A DNA stretch of 64,000 bases from Styela clava (Eukaryota > Chordata > Ascidiacea > Stolidobranchia > Styelidae): contig NC_135260.1 of assembly GCF_964204865.1 (NCBI RefSeq), positions 3,906,001 to 3,970,000 on the forward strand, written 5' to 3'. Below the pieces are notes generated by a model that was not told the origin of the DNA, made no database searches, and saw only the letters and a program-made list of their open reading frames with translations. Every line of letters begins with the position of its first letter. Position 1 is the stretch's first letter. The translations under genes and the position numbers were made by a program. Shown here piece by piece: positions 34,556-45,365 of this stretch.

Positions 34556-35399
34556 CCGGGATGGCGAACCACTGACCCGCGGATCACAAAGTGACCCACC
34601 GCGTTTTATTTGCGACCCGCCAAGCGAAGGCACGAATAAAATAAAATGCTAACATATCAGTGATAAAAATTGATAAAACCGGCCTTAAATTAATCTAACA
34701 ATAACTAAACTATTACAATGTACCGTCAGTTGGACAGTCAGGGAGGGCTGCGATCGCTCATATTCAAAATGTTGATTTTCGGGCCGGTATGGTAATTTCA
34801 AAAACTCTAATCTTGTACGCATGTATGCACCGCTGTGTACCGTTATTCAGCTATTGGGCCTGACATCATTTATGACATAACAATGCAATTGATCTGTTCA
34901 TTTCTCGCAACGCCTGTCTTTTTTGGAAGTGCATCTGCAGACTGTTTTAGGGGTTATACGAGAACTAGATGCTACTTTCCTTTTTATTAGTTTCTCGCTT
35001 ACAATGCCGTTGTGAAAACAAAATCTAGAAATCTGATATAACAATGGGGCAGTGTAAAAGTGGCTTAATGTGGTTGGAAGCTGATCGAAAATTTTAACAC
35101 TATCGAAGCGGAATTACCTTCAAACACTAGAACCGCAAAATAATTCACCGCATCATCCTAAACATTTTTGGTAATTCATATGCGTTTTTTTCGTACTCTA
35201 ACCGAGTGCCATAAAAAGTCCCTGATAGAAGTGCTGCATAAGTAAAGCCCAAAACTACACCAACACCAGCTTATAAGATTTGTTTCAGAAGTTTCTTATA
35301 GATACAAACGTGAATTAAATATCTGTGACCCACTCTCTTCTGTTCCGCAATAAAATTATAGTTTTTGACCCATTCATTGAAAAAGGTTCGCCATCCCTG
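34556..35399. mobile_element. hAT-like element, 0.84 kb
   Basis: It starts ccgggatggcgaacc and ends ggttcgccatccctg, inverted ends of about 15 bp with one change. Near both ends it has gaccc-type text (tgacccgcgg, gtgacccactctc). The flanking 8-mers gcctagaa and atatagag match only in part. No transposase frame. Confidence 0.65.
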
Positions 35400-36279
35400 A
35401 TATAGAGGAATAGAAATTGAATAGTAGTAGAACGATAGTAGAAGTAATGGAACTTTAAATAAGATTCAAGATTACAAAATAGTCGGATCCTAATTTATAA
35501 CAGCAATGTCCTGGAGCAATGCTTTTCAAACATTGCACCCTAATTTTTCAAATTTTAGTCTTTTCTTTTATACAACTCGCATTGCTGTGTATCTATCCAC
35601 CAATGTTTAGTACTTTTCTTGTCACACCACATAGCATGTGCTAATATATTTGATGAATGATATAGCATTAATCCTTGAATATAAATAACCGCAAATAAGC
35701 AGTTCCGCAGAATTCTCACAGAAGAACAAGATTTGTTAGATACATGACTTGCACTTGACAGTGACATCCAAATATTCCCAAAACTTTCTAAAAGCGTTGG
35801 AGAGTCATTAAAAGTCTAAACTAAAAATTCAGCTAAAACCCAATATTTTATCTCCATGTAGCTTCACTTGAGTTTACTGTTCATTTTTCCAGAACAAATG
35901 AAGTTATATTCAAGCATTTCTGAATGAAAACAAACTCGTTGCCAACTTGCCAGCTTGATAAATGACAAATAATGATCATAATGGCTCGCGAACAATACAA
36001 AAATATTAGTGTGGCCCGTGAGGCCGACAACTTTGGACCACCCGGTATTATATCATTATGCAAAGGATAGGATTTACAAACATATGGATGGAATATTACT
36101 GTCAAATGCCTACAAAAAAGTTTTTTTGGTCACATTCCATCAGCTGGCAGCACTCCCATGTTACAGTATGTTTAAAAAAATTTCCAATAACTTTAATTAT
36201 GTGGAATTCACGACCTAAAAGCTGTTGTACTGATCCTAATTAACATATATTGCCTAAAGTTTCGAGTCCATTGGAATTC
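35400..36279. repeat. Upstream KLHL C flank, matches 20400-21200
   Basis: aatagaaattgaatagtagtag followed by caaattttagtcttttc and cattgctgtgt matches KLHL B's upstream flank in order. The part at 35881-36105 corresponds to 21051-21305. No gene is visible; several small frames overlap but none carries a domain. Confidence 0.55.
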
Positions 36280-37677
36280 ACGAATGCGCGATTATACAAT
36301 ATACTGATGTCCCAGTCACTGTAGTCCAACTTCCCTCCGAGATTAATCTCCCACATTTCCGAGTGAGTGCGCAAGGACCTGCTCTGAGCATATTTTCTTC
36401 GAAAAAAGATGTAACATGTAGTATATGTAGACCGCACTACAGTCCCAACTCGAGCAGTAAAATAATCCAGTTTAAGCGGCATCAGCAGTTTGTTATTTCG
36501 TTAACTCCAGTCATCATATTACCTATTGGCGTCATATTACCAGTGTATTTAGAATCGTGTTTACCAAACATGGTCAGTGTCTTTTACCAAGGGACGGACC
36601 ATGCTTGAAAACACTGTCAAATTATCGAATGACGTCAGCAAATCTATTTCCCTATGAGCTATGACTAGTTTACCAGCATGACTCGATGCAATATGCAATG
36701 CACAAATATATGTACACATAAGTTGATATGTCACTACAATATGAGAAGAATTCCAGCCAAATTATATAAGGACTGCACGGTATGTCATTTAACTTGGGAT
36801 AAATATATAAAGTCGGTGGCTAGAAGATGGCCAATAGCAAAAACATCTTACAATTCAATTTGAAACGTTTTGCTACCATCAATATTGACCAGGCTCTGAA
36901 TAATCTGCCACTGATGCATGAGAAAAATACTATTCTCTTTTTTTTACAAAATTACCCACCTTAATTCTTATAAGGCTGGCACAGATATCATTTCTGAGTC
37001 ATATATTTATCATACGATGCATTTTCACGGTATTCCCTCGGAACAAGGCACTGTCATAGAAATGTGAGGAGCTGATACTTATGGTAGGCCCAGACTCTTT
37101 CTAATTTGGCATTTTCCTATCTAATCTAACACTTTCATTGTAAGTACAGGGTGCCAAGGACTTATGTTATTTGGAACATATTCTTGAAATGGAGTGGCTA
37201 AGGTTTTAAGCAAGGGCAGCATTGAAAGGAGAAATTGACTGTAACACCACAGCGCAGAGCTTTTTTGAGAGTGAATATGGAGGATTAGGGTTTATATACT
37301 CCAGTAAAAGCTCACTAGACTAATATGGGTTGTTCTAAAAAACACTAAGAAAAGGAAGTTTCTGAAAATATTCATACATATATATACATATTTGAGGCAA
37401 ATAAAAATACATACATACATCCTGATATTTCACCACCAATGAATTTGGGATATGTTGATGTGTTATGTTAATAAGATTTTTTAAACATATTTGCCAAAGC
37501 AATCTTATACGCATTCACTAATAATAGAGACAGAAGCATGAGATAAGTTACAGTTGAGCACTAAAGAGCCACAAGATACAGGAACCATATAGTAACTCCA
37601 TGAGTCTATTCAAACAATGCTCGTGAAAACAAACAACTAATCCCATACCCTACATGAACTGGTACCCGGATGAGGGT
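36280..37677. repeat. Low-copy block, direct match to 24090-25345
   Basis: It carries the same landmarks in the same order as 24090-25345 (ctccagtcatcatattacct, gctatgactagtttaccagc, gcaccaagg/gtgccaaggactt, catacatacatcctgatat). It ends in a SINE fragment (37618-37675) that abuts the KLHL pseudogene directly. Confidence 0.65.
37618..37675 (+). mobile_element. SINE body fragment at pseudogene junction
   Basis: gtgaaaacaaacaact, cccataccctacatgaactg and cggatgag match the SINE body. The sequence switches to KLHL coding text at about 37678. Confidence 0.6.
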
Positions 37678-37938
37678 ATGAGAAGCATACAAAGTATTTT
37701 CAACAGATTCCATGGACGGATTCGCTTCACCAGTATACATGAAATCTACACACTGCCCTACAGCATCAGCACAGATGTCTTTCATCATGACAAAACCATT
37801 CCGAGCCTCAACCATGTTACTTGAAAACATGCCTCTGAAGTACTTTGATACTGCGGCAAGCAGGTCTCGATGGACTTTGAAAGATTTGCAGATTTCAAAA
37901 AATGACAAAGCTTCAATAATAGGTGTAGATGACAGCAA
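37678..37938 (-). pseudogene. KLHL pseudogene: BTB fragment
   Basis: It retains codons equivalent to A residues about 40-107 (SFKVHRDLL to LYASH), plus about 90 bp of the A/C-type 5' flank. The ATG and most of residues 1-38 are gone: text from SAK (tctgcaaa) joins directly to text from DKSF (tctttcaaag), an internal deletion with short homology (aaatct) at the join. The 3' side is cut by a SINE fragment, so the rest of BTB, BACK and Kelch are missing. The open frame covering it is a chance continuation into flanking DNA. Substitutions are few, so the loss looks fairly recent. Confidence 0.9.
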
Positions 37939-38345
37939 GATGTTTGACTAATTAGATTCTGTGATATTTATACATTAGGTAAATATTTGAGGTATTGGAG
38001 AATTTCAATTTTACAATTCAACAATATAGCGAAGGAGAGATTGAAACAACATTTAAGGTTACAAAATAGTCAAATCCTAATTTGTAATAAAGATGTCCTG
38101 GTGCCATGATTTTCAAACAATCATGCGCCATAAGATTGAACTGTTCTATCTTTGGAGAAACATAAAAATACTATCCCCTACACTGCAACCTAATAATTTC
38201 TCAACTTTCAGTCATTTCTTATACACAACACACATTGCCGTTTGTTTATTTAGTTTGACAAAGCTGACTATTCAATAACGGACACACTTGGCTTTTCTGT
38301 CAATCATACCAAAGTTCAGTAGTGCTTCATGCACACTCACTCAGT
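37939..38345 (-). promoter_or_regulatory. Relic promoter and upstream flank of the KLHL pseudogene
   Basis: In the sense direction cacagaatctaattagtc and catcttgctgtcatcta match the flanks of A and C. Further out, the text near 38190-38250 (caactttcagtcatttc, acaacacacattgcc) matches distal flanks of B and C. The conserved upstream region has outlived the gene. Confidence 0.45.
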
Positions 38346-38346
38346 G

Positions 38347-38412
38347 GTAGAGATGTATCGGTATCAAGTATCGGCAATATCGGCCAATTTATCGGTATCG
38401 GTACATCTCTAC
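38347..38412. mobile_element. Short hAT-type hairpin MITE
   Basis: gtagagatgtatcggtatc faces atcggtacatctctac across 30 bases rich in tatcgg. TAGAGATGTA ends with ATCGG runs resemble known hAT termini. The TSD is not clear (ctcagtgg versus cgtcagta). Confidence 0.5.
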
Positions 38413-38429
38413 GTCAGTAGTAGAATAGA

Positions 38430-38960
38430 CTCGTCTAAGAGCAAAGCGACCGTTGGTGGCTGGAACGCCAAGAGCTAAGAAAACTATTTTGAATTTTGAC
38501 ATTCCGTTACACGCACTCATCCGTAGAAGATTTATTTATGTGCAACGCTACTACCAACCACTAAATTGTCAAGAGAAACTGATTTTATTCTAAATTATAG
38601 TGGCGAATTATGTGCCCTCACCCATACGTAAAAAGAGTTCCATCTCCAAGTGAAGTTAGGTGCGACCAATGAAATTCCAAGATCTGAAGATATTATTTAG
38701 AAACAAGGCCACACATTACAAGCCATCACCCAGAAATGATAGAGTCCCATCTCGGATCAAAGTTACGGGCAACCACCTAAATTTCAAAGTTATTGAGGAT
38801 ATTTGAAATATTGGTGGTGCATTATGCACACTTAATCAATAGTGAAGAAAACTCACCCACTAGTCAAGTCACAGGCAACCACTGAATTGCCAAGAGCTAC
38901 TGAATCTATTTGAAATTATGGTCATCTTTGAGCAAAATTATGGATGCAACCAAACAATTT
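38430..38960 (-). repeat. Degenerate minisatellite, inverted relative of 6340-6850
   Basis: Units marked by cactcatc/cctcaccc/catcaccc/actcaccc-like words at about 38515, 38617, 38727 and 38851, followed by gcaaccacc(t/g)aa and ttgaaat text, are spaced 102-124 bp. In reverse complement they match the array upstream of KLHL A. It lies upstream of the KLHL pseudogene. Confidence 0.55.
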
Positions 38961-39084
38961 GTGCAGCTAAATTCCCATTCTCACATACTTTAGGTTCTCA
39001 AATCATATTTTCTAATGCCTAGCTAGAATCCCAGCGCATTCTATTATTGTAATATTTCACATAGTATGTGAATCATGTAGTCAT

Positions 39085-39317
39085 AGTATGTGCCCCTGCA
39101 AAATGCGGCCCGCGGAAAAGTGTCTATTTTGCATAGTGTGTGGCCCCCGGCGTTGCAAAGCCTAAACCTGAGTACTATACCTGAGCTTGTGCAAAGCGAG
39201 CACGGCAATCATAAGATCAATAATGAAAATTTTGTGCCTGAAACTACTAGAAAGCCTATGTTAAATATTGTTCCGGCCCACAATTTCACTTCATGTATTG
39301 AAAGTTGCACATCACTG
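39085..39317. mobile_element. Eroded MITE of the 15147-15421 family
   Basis: gcaaaatgcggcccgcgg, cgttgcaaagcctaaacctg and gaaagttgcacatcactg correspond to the element at 33529-33851. The left end has decayed. Confidence 0.5.
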
Positions 39318-39537
39318 ACTCTTCTCAGCGCAGTAAAATAAAAAATTGTTCAATGTAACATTTTCCTAAAAGGAACACTAATGGATGACCCCTGAATTAT
39401 CATGAGCTCGATTACTTGATCGCATCAGACTATTTTTTCAAATCACACTATCATTATTTTGCTTGTCGACTGCTTTCTTCATTGCTTGTGATTGTTGAGA
39501 CTTGAAGTATTTAGTGAAATTATAAAATAATATAGAT

Positions 39538-41170
39538 CATAGGTTCTCAAAGTGCTCCGTACGGAGCCCCAGGGCTCCGCGAGAAAAACCCAGGGGCTCC
39601 GCGAGCTATTCGGTTACTTTTCAAAATACTGACTTGGCTAATTTTGTAACTGTTCAAAGAAGCAATAACAGCTTTGATAAAATTGGACAACAATATAGCC
39701 TCGAAATATGGCAAAAAGGCGGAATTAAAAAATGACATTATTTATAAGTAGGAGCACAGCCAGGATTCTTAAGAGGGAGGGGTTCAAAATTGGAATTGGA
39801 AATTTCTACGCAACATTCTTCATTTAAATTGCATTTAAAGTGTCTTGTCGTAATAATTCTAATTGTGCTCATCGTCACTCACGTTTGATTCGAGATTACT
39901 ATTAGGATTACTAAAATGAAAGAATACTATTCTAAAACAAGAGAGCTACGCACAAATATATGGACACGTTAGACCTTTGACGCTACCGGTACCCTCAAAA
40001 AAGTTCTGAATTTCCAGTAGCAAGAATTTTGCCGAATCGAAACGTACAGCCAGTCATGACACTGACTAAAATCCGTGTTCCCATGGATAAAAAATAATAC
40101 AGCAAAATTTTAGACGAAATATCAAATTTCATAGAATTCACGCAAAATTTTGAAATAAATAAAAGTAATAGCCTTTTAGCGAAGAAATTAATCTTTAACC
40201 ACTGCAAATTTCAAAGCAATTGGTCCAGTATTCGAAGAGAAAAGCGATTTTTTAAAAACGTGTCAAAGAACAAGAACAACAACAACATAATATTGAAACG
40301 ATCGTTATGGCCACTAAACGTGTCCAATAACATAAAATACCCAAGGTCCGGGCAAAATATGAACGATTGTAATTTATTTTATTGCATGCGGCTAAAAGGT
40401 ACAACGCATGACCAATTGACTGTGTTTCGATTTCGCAGTTACTATGATGAATAACCAAAGTAAACATAAAACTAAATTTTGTGATTCACAATGTCTATAA
40501 AAGTCTGCTGAAACAACACTTATAGTGTTATCTCCCATTTAAGTTTCAGTTTTAATATTTTAGAATGCCGCTTTCCAATCAAGAAATTCGAGTTGCGGAT
40601 TTACCTCTTTATTAATTATTATTTTTAGTATTTCGTCGCCGATGACTATAATATGATAACATGTTTTTTTACATTGAACTCATAATTCCCCACGAGAACA
40701 AAAAAGCAATTATCGTTGTCATTGTGGAACAATACACGTATATGTCAATGGAAATTTTTGATTTAGGAAGAATAAACATCGGCGTAAAGATGTTTAAGGT
40801 TTAAAACACGCCATACTGACGAAAACAATCGGCGATTGTAACAAAATGCAATCGCGCGCGTTTTTAGCGCTTTTTAAGTCTTCCAAAAATGTCAAAAGGG
40901 AAAAGATTCGACCCCTAATTTATTAATATGTTTGTCAAGTGTCAAATTTATAGCTTTAGTATATATAATTTATCTTTGAAATTTAGATTCATTTATGACT
41001 TGTATTAACCCTATTAAAAAGGTGTTGCATTCAAATTAAGTAAAGTACTTTTAACTTACTCAGGAATATTAATTGGAAAGTAACAATTTTAACATTTATT
41101 TTGGGGCTCCGTGAATAATGGTCAACCTTTTCAAGGGCTCCGCAACATCAAAAGTTTGAGAACCCCTGAA
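39538..41170. mobile_element. hAT-like non-autonomous element, 1.6 kb, with empty-site evidence
   Basis: It starts cataggttctcaaagtgctcc and ends aaagtttgagaacccctg. The flanks share atagat. The match to 33852-34555 breaks exactly here and resumes after it, so the uninterrupted paralogous site shows it is an insertion. Inside, 40610-40900 matches the reverse complement of part of the element at 21967-23865. I see no transposase frame. Confidence 0.8.
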
Positions 41171-41942
41171 TAGATAACTATCTATCCAGCATTTAAAAGT
41201 CCACTTAGCAAGCAAAAACACATGATTTAAAAGGTTTGGTATTCAGATATATCTAGCCGCAAAGTACGGTGTATATCTGTCCCGCAAAGTATATATCTAT
41301 CCCAACCGAGAACATAACGTAAATTCCATCTCTATAATTAATGCGCATTACATATCTAACTTAATTGTTGGAAAATTTGAAAATGCATGGGACTTATACC
41401 AGTGGGAAACAACATCTTTGAGACATCGAAGATCCCGTAACTATTCCGGCCAGTCCCAAATGATACATCTATCCTAACCCAAAACATAGCTTAAATTCCA
41501 CTTAATGGAAATATTTTAACCCGATCATTCTGCATTAAATATCTACTTTATTTCAGAACCGTGGGCAAGCGTTGGGTAATTCGGATAAGTGTGTTAAGTG
41601 TGGGATACAGGAGATTTTATATTTGTTTTAATATAATGGAAAGCTGCAGAAATGACATATTATCGTGGATGCAATTATTTATACTAAAATTAGAGGAAAG
41701 CATGGAGTACCCACAAATAATCTATTTTAACAATCTTATATAAGTAACAAATCACATAAAATTTTTCTCTGTTTGAAAACTGCCAAATATATTTCTATAA
41801 TTTCGAATACTGTCAATTAAAAAGAAATATGAAAGTTCAAAAACTCGGAACATAATCTGATGAGGCCATTAAAAGTTAATATGCAACTATAAATATACTT
41901 TTTGCAATCTCGGTTTTAAACTAAAAAATTGCAAAGTGGTTG
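41171..41942. repeat. Continuation of the block shared with the KLHL C unit
   Basis: tctatccagcatttaaaagt, tcagatatatctag and ccagtgggaaacaac match 34100-34330. The part after about 41560 is AT-rich with no supported gene. Confidence 0.5.
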
Positions 41943-41950
41943 CTTTAGGG

Positions 41951-42329
41951 CAGGTGTGTGTGCAACCAGGGGCCCGCGAGCCAAATGCGGCAGACTAGAA
42001 AAAATTGTGTTGCCCACGGTGAAGTGCTAATTTTGAATGATGTGTGGGACACGAAATAAGTTTTTAATTTAGTTTAATCAGGTATGTAAGAGTAATTCTA
42101 ATTCCTTTTGCGTTGCAAAGTCTATACCGGCATACAATTTATTATCCAAATCTATGAGGTTACAAAGTCCTAACTAATAGCTAAGCTTGTGCGAAACTAA
42201 CAACGCATGTCATAATATCAATACCCAAAATTTTTGTGCTTGCATCTACTAGGAAATCCATGTTGGGTCCCGCGGTTTCGCCCAGCTATTTGTATATGGC
42301 CCTACCGTAAAAAAGGTTGCACACCCCTG
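41951..42329. mobile_element. hAT-like MITE with near-perfect TSD
   Basis: It starts caggtgtgtgtgcaacc and ends ggttgcacacccctg. The flanks ctttaggg (41943-41950) and ctttaggc (42330-42337) match at 7 of 8. At 379 bp it is the largest member here of the 15147-15421 family. It is non-coding and carries gggcccgcgagcc near the left end. Confidence 0.82.
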
Positions 42330-42339
42330 CTTTAGGCTA

Positions 42340-42655
42340 TGCATTTAGGTTTATGGGTTGAACGACATGTTGAGACATTGTGAATATGAAGCCTGTATGT
42401 CCCGGTGGGTGTTGGTGTATAATGGTGGGGTGGCCTTCTGTCATTGGATGAGGAAATACTTGTTATGGAGGAAACAATTACAGCTTTCTGTGCAACAGGG
42501 ATTCTGCGTACCATCATATATTAACCATTTGCAAGTCAAGAATATGCAAACTGCGAAGTATAACTTCAACGCTTCAAGTCCATACAAAAGTTATTTGCGT
42601 ACTGTGCTTGGCTTCACATGGGTTGAGGAAGTTTATTACTGGGCGTAGTACCTAA
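42340..42655 (-). pseudogene. MS4A-like tail exon remnant near KLHL D
   Basis: On the minus strand cttgcaaatggt, then atatatgatggtac, corresponds to LANG and YMMV of the intact MS4A-like tail. TAA replaces the Gln codon of LANGQ, and a TGA precedes it. The following text resembles the remnant at 29.3-29.6 kb (cctgttgcacag, gacagaaggccaccc). It lies 0.7 kb past the KLHL D stop codon, same strand. Confidence 0.6.
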
Positions 42656-43328
42656 CCGTTGAGTGGGTTGAAATTTGTTGTAGATTGTCCACGTGTACCA
42701 TATTCAATCCTCACATATCCATAATCAGGGTTATGAGCCATCGTTTCGACAAAGTTGAGTGCGTATCACTGGATTGTCAACTCTTCTTCAATACACAAGA
42801 CTTCAACCAGTTTTGTCTTTGTGGACAGATTAATGGCAACCTATGTATTTTAATTTATATCTCTGAGAAATTAATAATTAATATGTGCATATTCATTAGA
42901 TATTCACACAATTGAATTGAAATATTCAGAACATTATGGTGATTAAAATTGCACAATCGAACAAAAACTATAGATGCTTGGAATAACGATGTCAAAAATC
43001 AAACAATTTTTACAAACAAAAAAATTAAGTCTTTTTAAAGCAAACAGAATTTTCATGAAATCTGACTTTAACAATGATTGAGTAGAATTTCAATTCAGAA
43101 CATTTAAAATAATGAAATAAATATGTATATACCCGTAAGTACAAAGAAATAACCAAATCTTAAATAGACAGATATTTCATTTTTTGGTCAGGGCTGTGAA
43201 GATAGAGTCAAGTTTTGGCATGTTGTGAGTATTTTATTGATATGATCAATAGGTGAGTTGATACAGTCAGTATATACAAGCCCATTTAAAGCATACTTCA
43301 TCATCAAATTTTATCACTGATTACTCAT
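42656..43328 (-). repeat. 3' flank of KLHL D shared with B and C units
   Basis: It contains ttcttcaatacacaagac, atgcttggaataacgatg and aaatctgactttaacaatga in the same order as the other units. No gene. Confidence 0.55.
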
Positions 43329-45290
43329 TTATTGAGTAAAGCAACAGCAATAAATCCAGTCCACCTCAGGCCGATCCATTTCACAGACTATTTTCCATTC
43401 ACCAGTTTCTTCATTGAATGTTTCAATAGACTCCTCAGTCAGGCCTTGAGCACCACCGACTGCAAACATTTTATTATCAACAACACATGCACTGAACAAA
43501 CCTCTATTCATCTTCATTTTTGCAATTTCTGTCCATGAGCGAACGACAGGGTTATAACATTGAACAAGGTTGTGAAATCGATATCCATCAGAACCTCCCA
43601 GTACATAAACCATACTTTGAAAAACGACTGCTGCACTATTATATGCTGCTTGAATCATCTGTGGCAGGGAAGACCATTTCTTTGTTCCAGGATCGTATAC
43701 ATTTGCTTTTTTCATTGTTGACCAACCTCCCATCGCCCATATAAACTCATCAGAGGCAGCAGCACAAAAACCAAAACTAAGTTCACATGCAGGCAAATTC
43801 TTATCCCATCTGTCTTTGGCAATGTCATATCGCACTGTATGCTGATCAGGGCTGATAATATAAATCCCATCTCTGAGATAAACCATCTCATCCCTCTCAT
43901 CACTATTCCTTTCAATCTTGGTCTTCTTAATCCATCGACCATCTTGTAGCAAAGACAATTCATTCCCATCTGAAGCATACAATCGTCCCTCAGCATTGAC
44001 AAGATGAATGCCAACATCATAATCTGACTGCAAACTAGACCATTGATTTGTTTTGAGATTCAGAGCCTTTATACCAGTCTTTGATGAAACAGCAATATGT
44101 GGTACTTGTTTAGGTACAGAGGTTCTAGCATAAACAACATCAAGCAATAAATCTTTGCATTTATGCGACTCTTTAACCAGAGATTCATTCCTGACTGTTT
44201 GTTGTATAAAATCATAAGAAAAATCCTCAAGTTTTATCAACTCGAACAAGTCTGAAAAAACTTTCTGATGACGACGACTTTGTTTGGCCCATTTCAGTGC
44301 AGCTTCCCATTTGATTTTCTCTGAAGAGTACTTTGTTTCCTGAGATTTGAACAAGAAAAAAATTTCATTCTTTTCCAACTCGACAAATTCATCCATTGGT
44401 ACAATCTGTTCAAAATTCTCAGCCATGTATTCTTTCATTATTTTCCTGACACTCTCTGAGCAAACTTTGTTTTCGATCCGATTAATTTTTCTTAAAATGA
44501 ATAAACTATCGAGGGACAAATTCTCTTTCAACCCATCGATATTCGAAAGCAATTTTTTGATGACAAAACTTTTTGCATCTGGAGAACTTTCTACCAAAGA
44601 ATCATTTAGCAGATCAGTGAGCAAAAATTTATAAGGAAACTCTCCAAAATGCAAAGTCTCCATTAATTCTGATCCAATCTTTTCACCTTTGTTTGAAATC
44701 CATCTTCTCACAGCATGCCAAAGTACTTCATGCTTTTTATCCATCTTTTGCAGATAAAATATGAGTTCTTCTTTGCTTAGATGTAGAAAATCTTCACCTA
44801 AAATCAGAGACTCAAAATTCTCCACAATGAATTGTTCAGCAATGGTTTCTAGCTCTGTACAATCATAAAGTCTTGCCAGCCTGACCACTAGGAAGCAATG
44901 CTGCACTGACAGATTATTTTCCATGAAATTAAAGCATATACTTGATAATACATCAAGCTGCATTAAGTGAGAAGCATACAAAGTATTCTCAACAGATTCC
45001 ATGGATGGATTTGCTTCACCGGTATACATGAAATCTACACACTGCCCTACAGCATCAGCACAGATGTCTTTCATAATGGCAAAACCATTTCGAGCCTCAA
45101 CCATGTTACTTGAAAACATGCCTTTGAAGAACTTTGATACTGCGGCAAGCAGGTCCCGATGGACTTTGAAAGATTTGTCACCAACTGTGATGGTGAAGTT
45201 ACAAATGCAGTCAGATTGTTTTAGTTCATTGAATGATGATAGTACATTCAATGAGTGGGTAATCTTTGCAGATTTTTTAAAATCAGCCAT
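43329..45290 (-). CDS. KLHL-type BTB-BACK-BACK-Kelch protein, paralogue D
   Basis: An intact 653-codon single-exon gene. It starts MADFKKSAKI like B, in context aacATGGCT. In the first 125 residues I count 8 differences from A, including Q35T, G49A, Y54F and V71A. Both BACK-like modules keep their W-x-A-x3-W motif. The propeller loops differ: WSTMKK after the first GG, SDGYRFHNL after the second, and a shortened AQGLTEE after the third. The C-terminus reads CCCFTQ where the others end in SFAR or SYAR. The likely role is a Cul3 substrate adaptor by family. The intact MS4A-like gene lies 1.6 kb upstream on the same strand. Confidence 0.95.
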   Translation of the reverse strand: MADFKKSAKITHSLNVLSSFNELKQSDCICNFTITVGDKSFKVHRDLLAAVSKFFKGMFSSNMVEARNGFAIMKDICADAVGQCVDFMYTGEANPSMESVENTLYASHLMQLDVLSSICFNFMENNLSVQHCFLVVRLARLYDCTELETIAEQFIVENFESLILGEDFLHLSKEELIFYLQKMDKKHEVLWHAVRRWISNKGEKIGSELMETLHFGEFPYKFLLTDLLNDSLVESSPDAKSFVIKKLLSNIDGLKENLSLDSLFILRKINRIENKVCSESVRKIMKEYMAENFEQIVPMDEFVELEKNEIFFLFKSQETKYSSEKIKWEAALKWAKQSRRHQKVFSDLFELIKLEDFSYDFIQQTVRNESLVKESHKCKDLLLDVVYARTSVPKQVPHIAVSSKTGIKALNLKTNQWSSLQSDYDVGIHLVNAEGRLYASDGNELSLLQDGRWIKKTKIERNSDERDEMVYLRDGIYIISPDQHTVRYDIAKDRWDKNLPACELSFGFCAAASDEFIWAMGGWSTMKKANVYDPGTKKWSSLPQMIQAAYNSAAVVFQSMVYVLGGSDGYRFHNLVQCYNPVVRSWTEIAKMKMNRGLFSACVVDNKMFAVGGAQGLTEESIETFNEETGEWKIVCEMDRPEVDWIYCCCFTQ

Positions 45291-45365
45291 GTTCTGTACC
45301 TTTTACTGATAAACAATAGCTATAAATCACAGCGAGACGCTGATGTAACTTGACTCCGTAATATT
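45291..45365 (-). promoter_or_regulatory. Conserved 5' flank of KLHL D (B/D type)
   Basis: In the sense direction acggagtcaagttacatcag, then cgtctcgctgtgat, resembles KLHL B's flank; only the outer element is shared with A and C. Confidence 0.4.
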
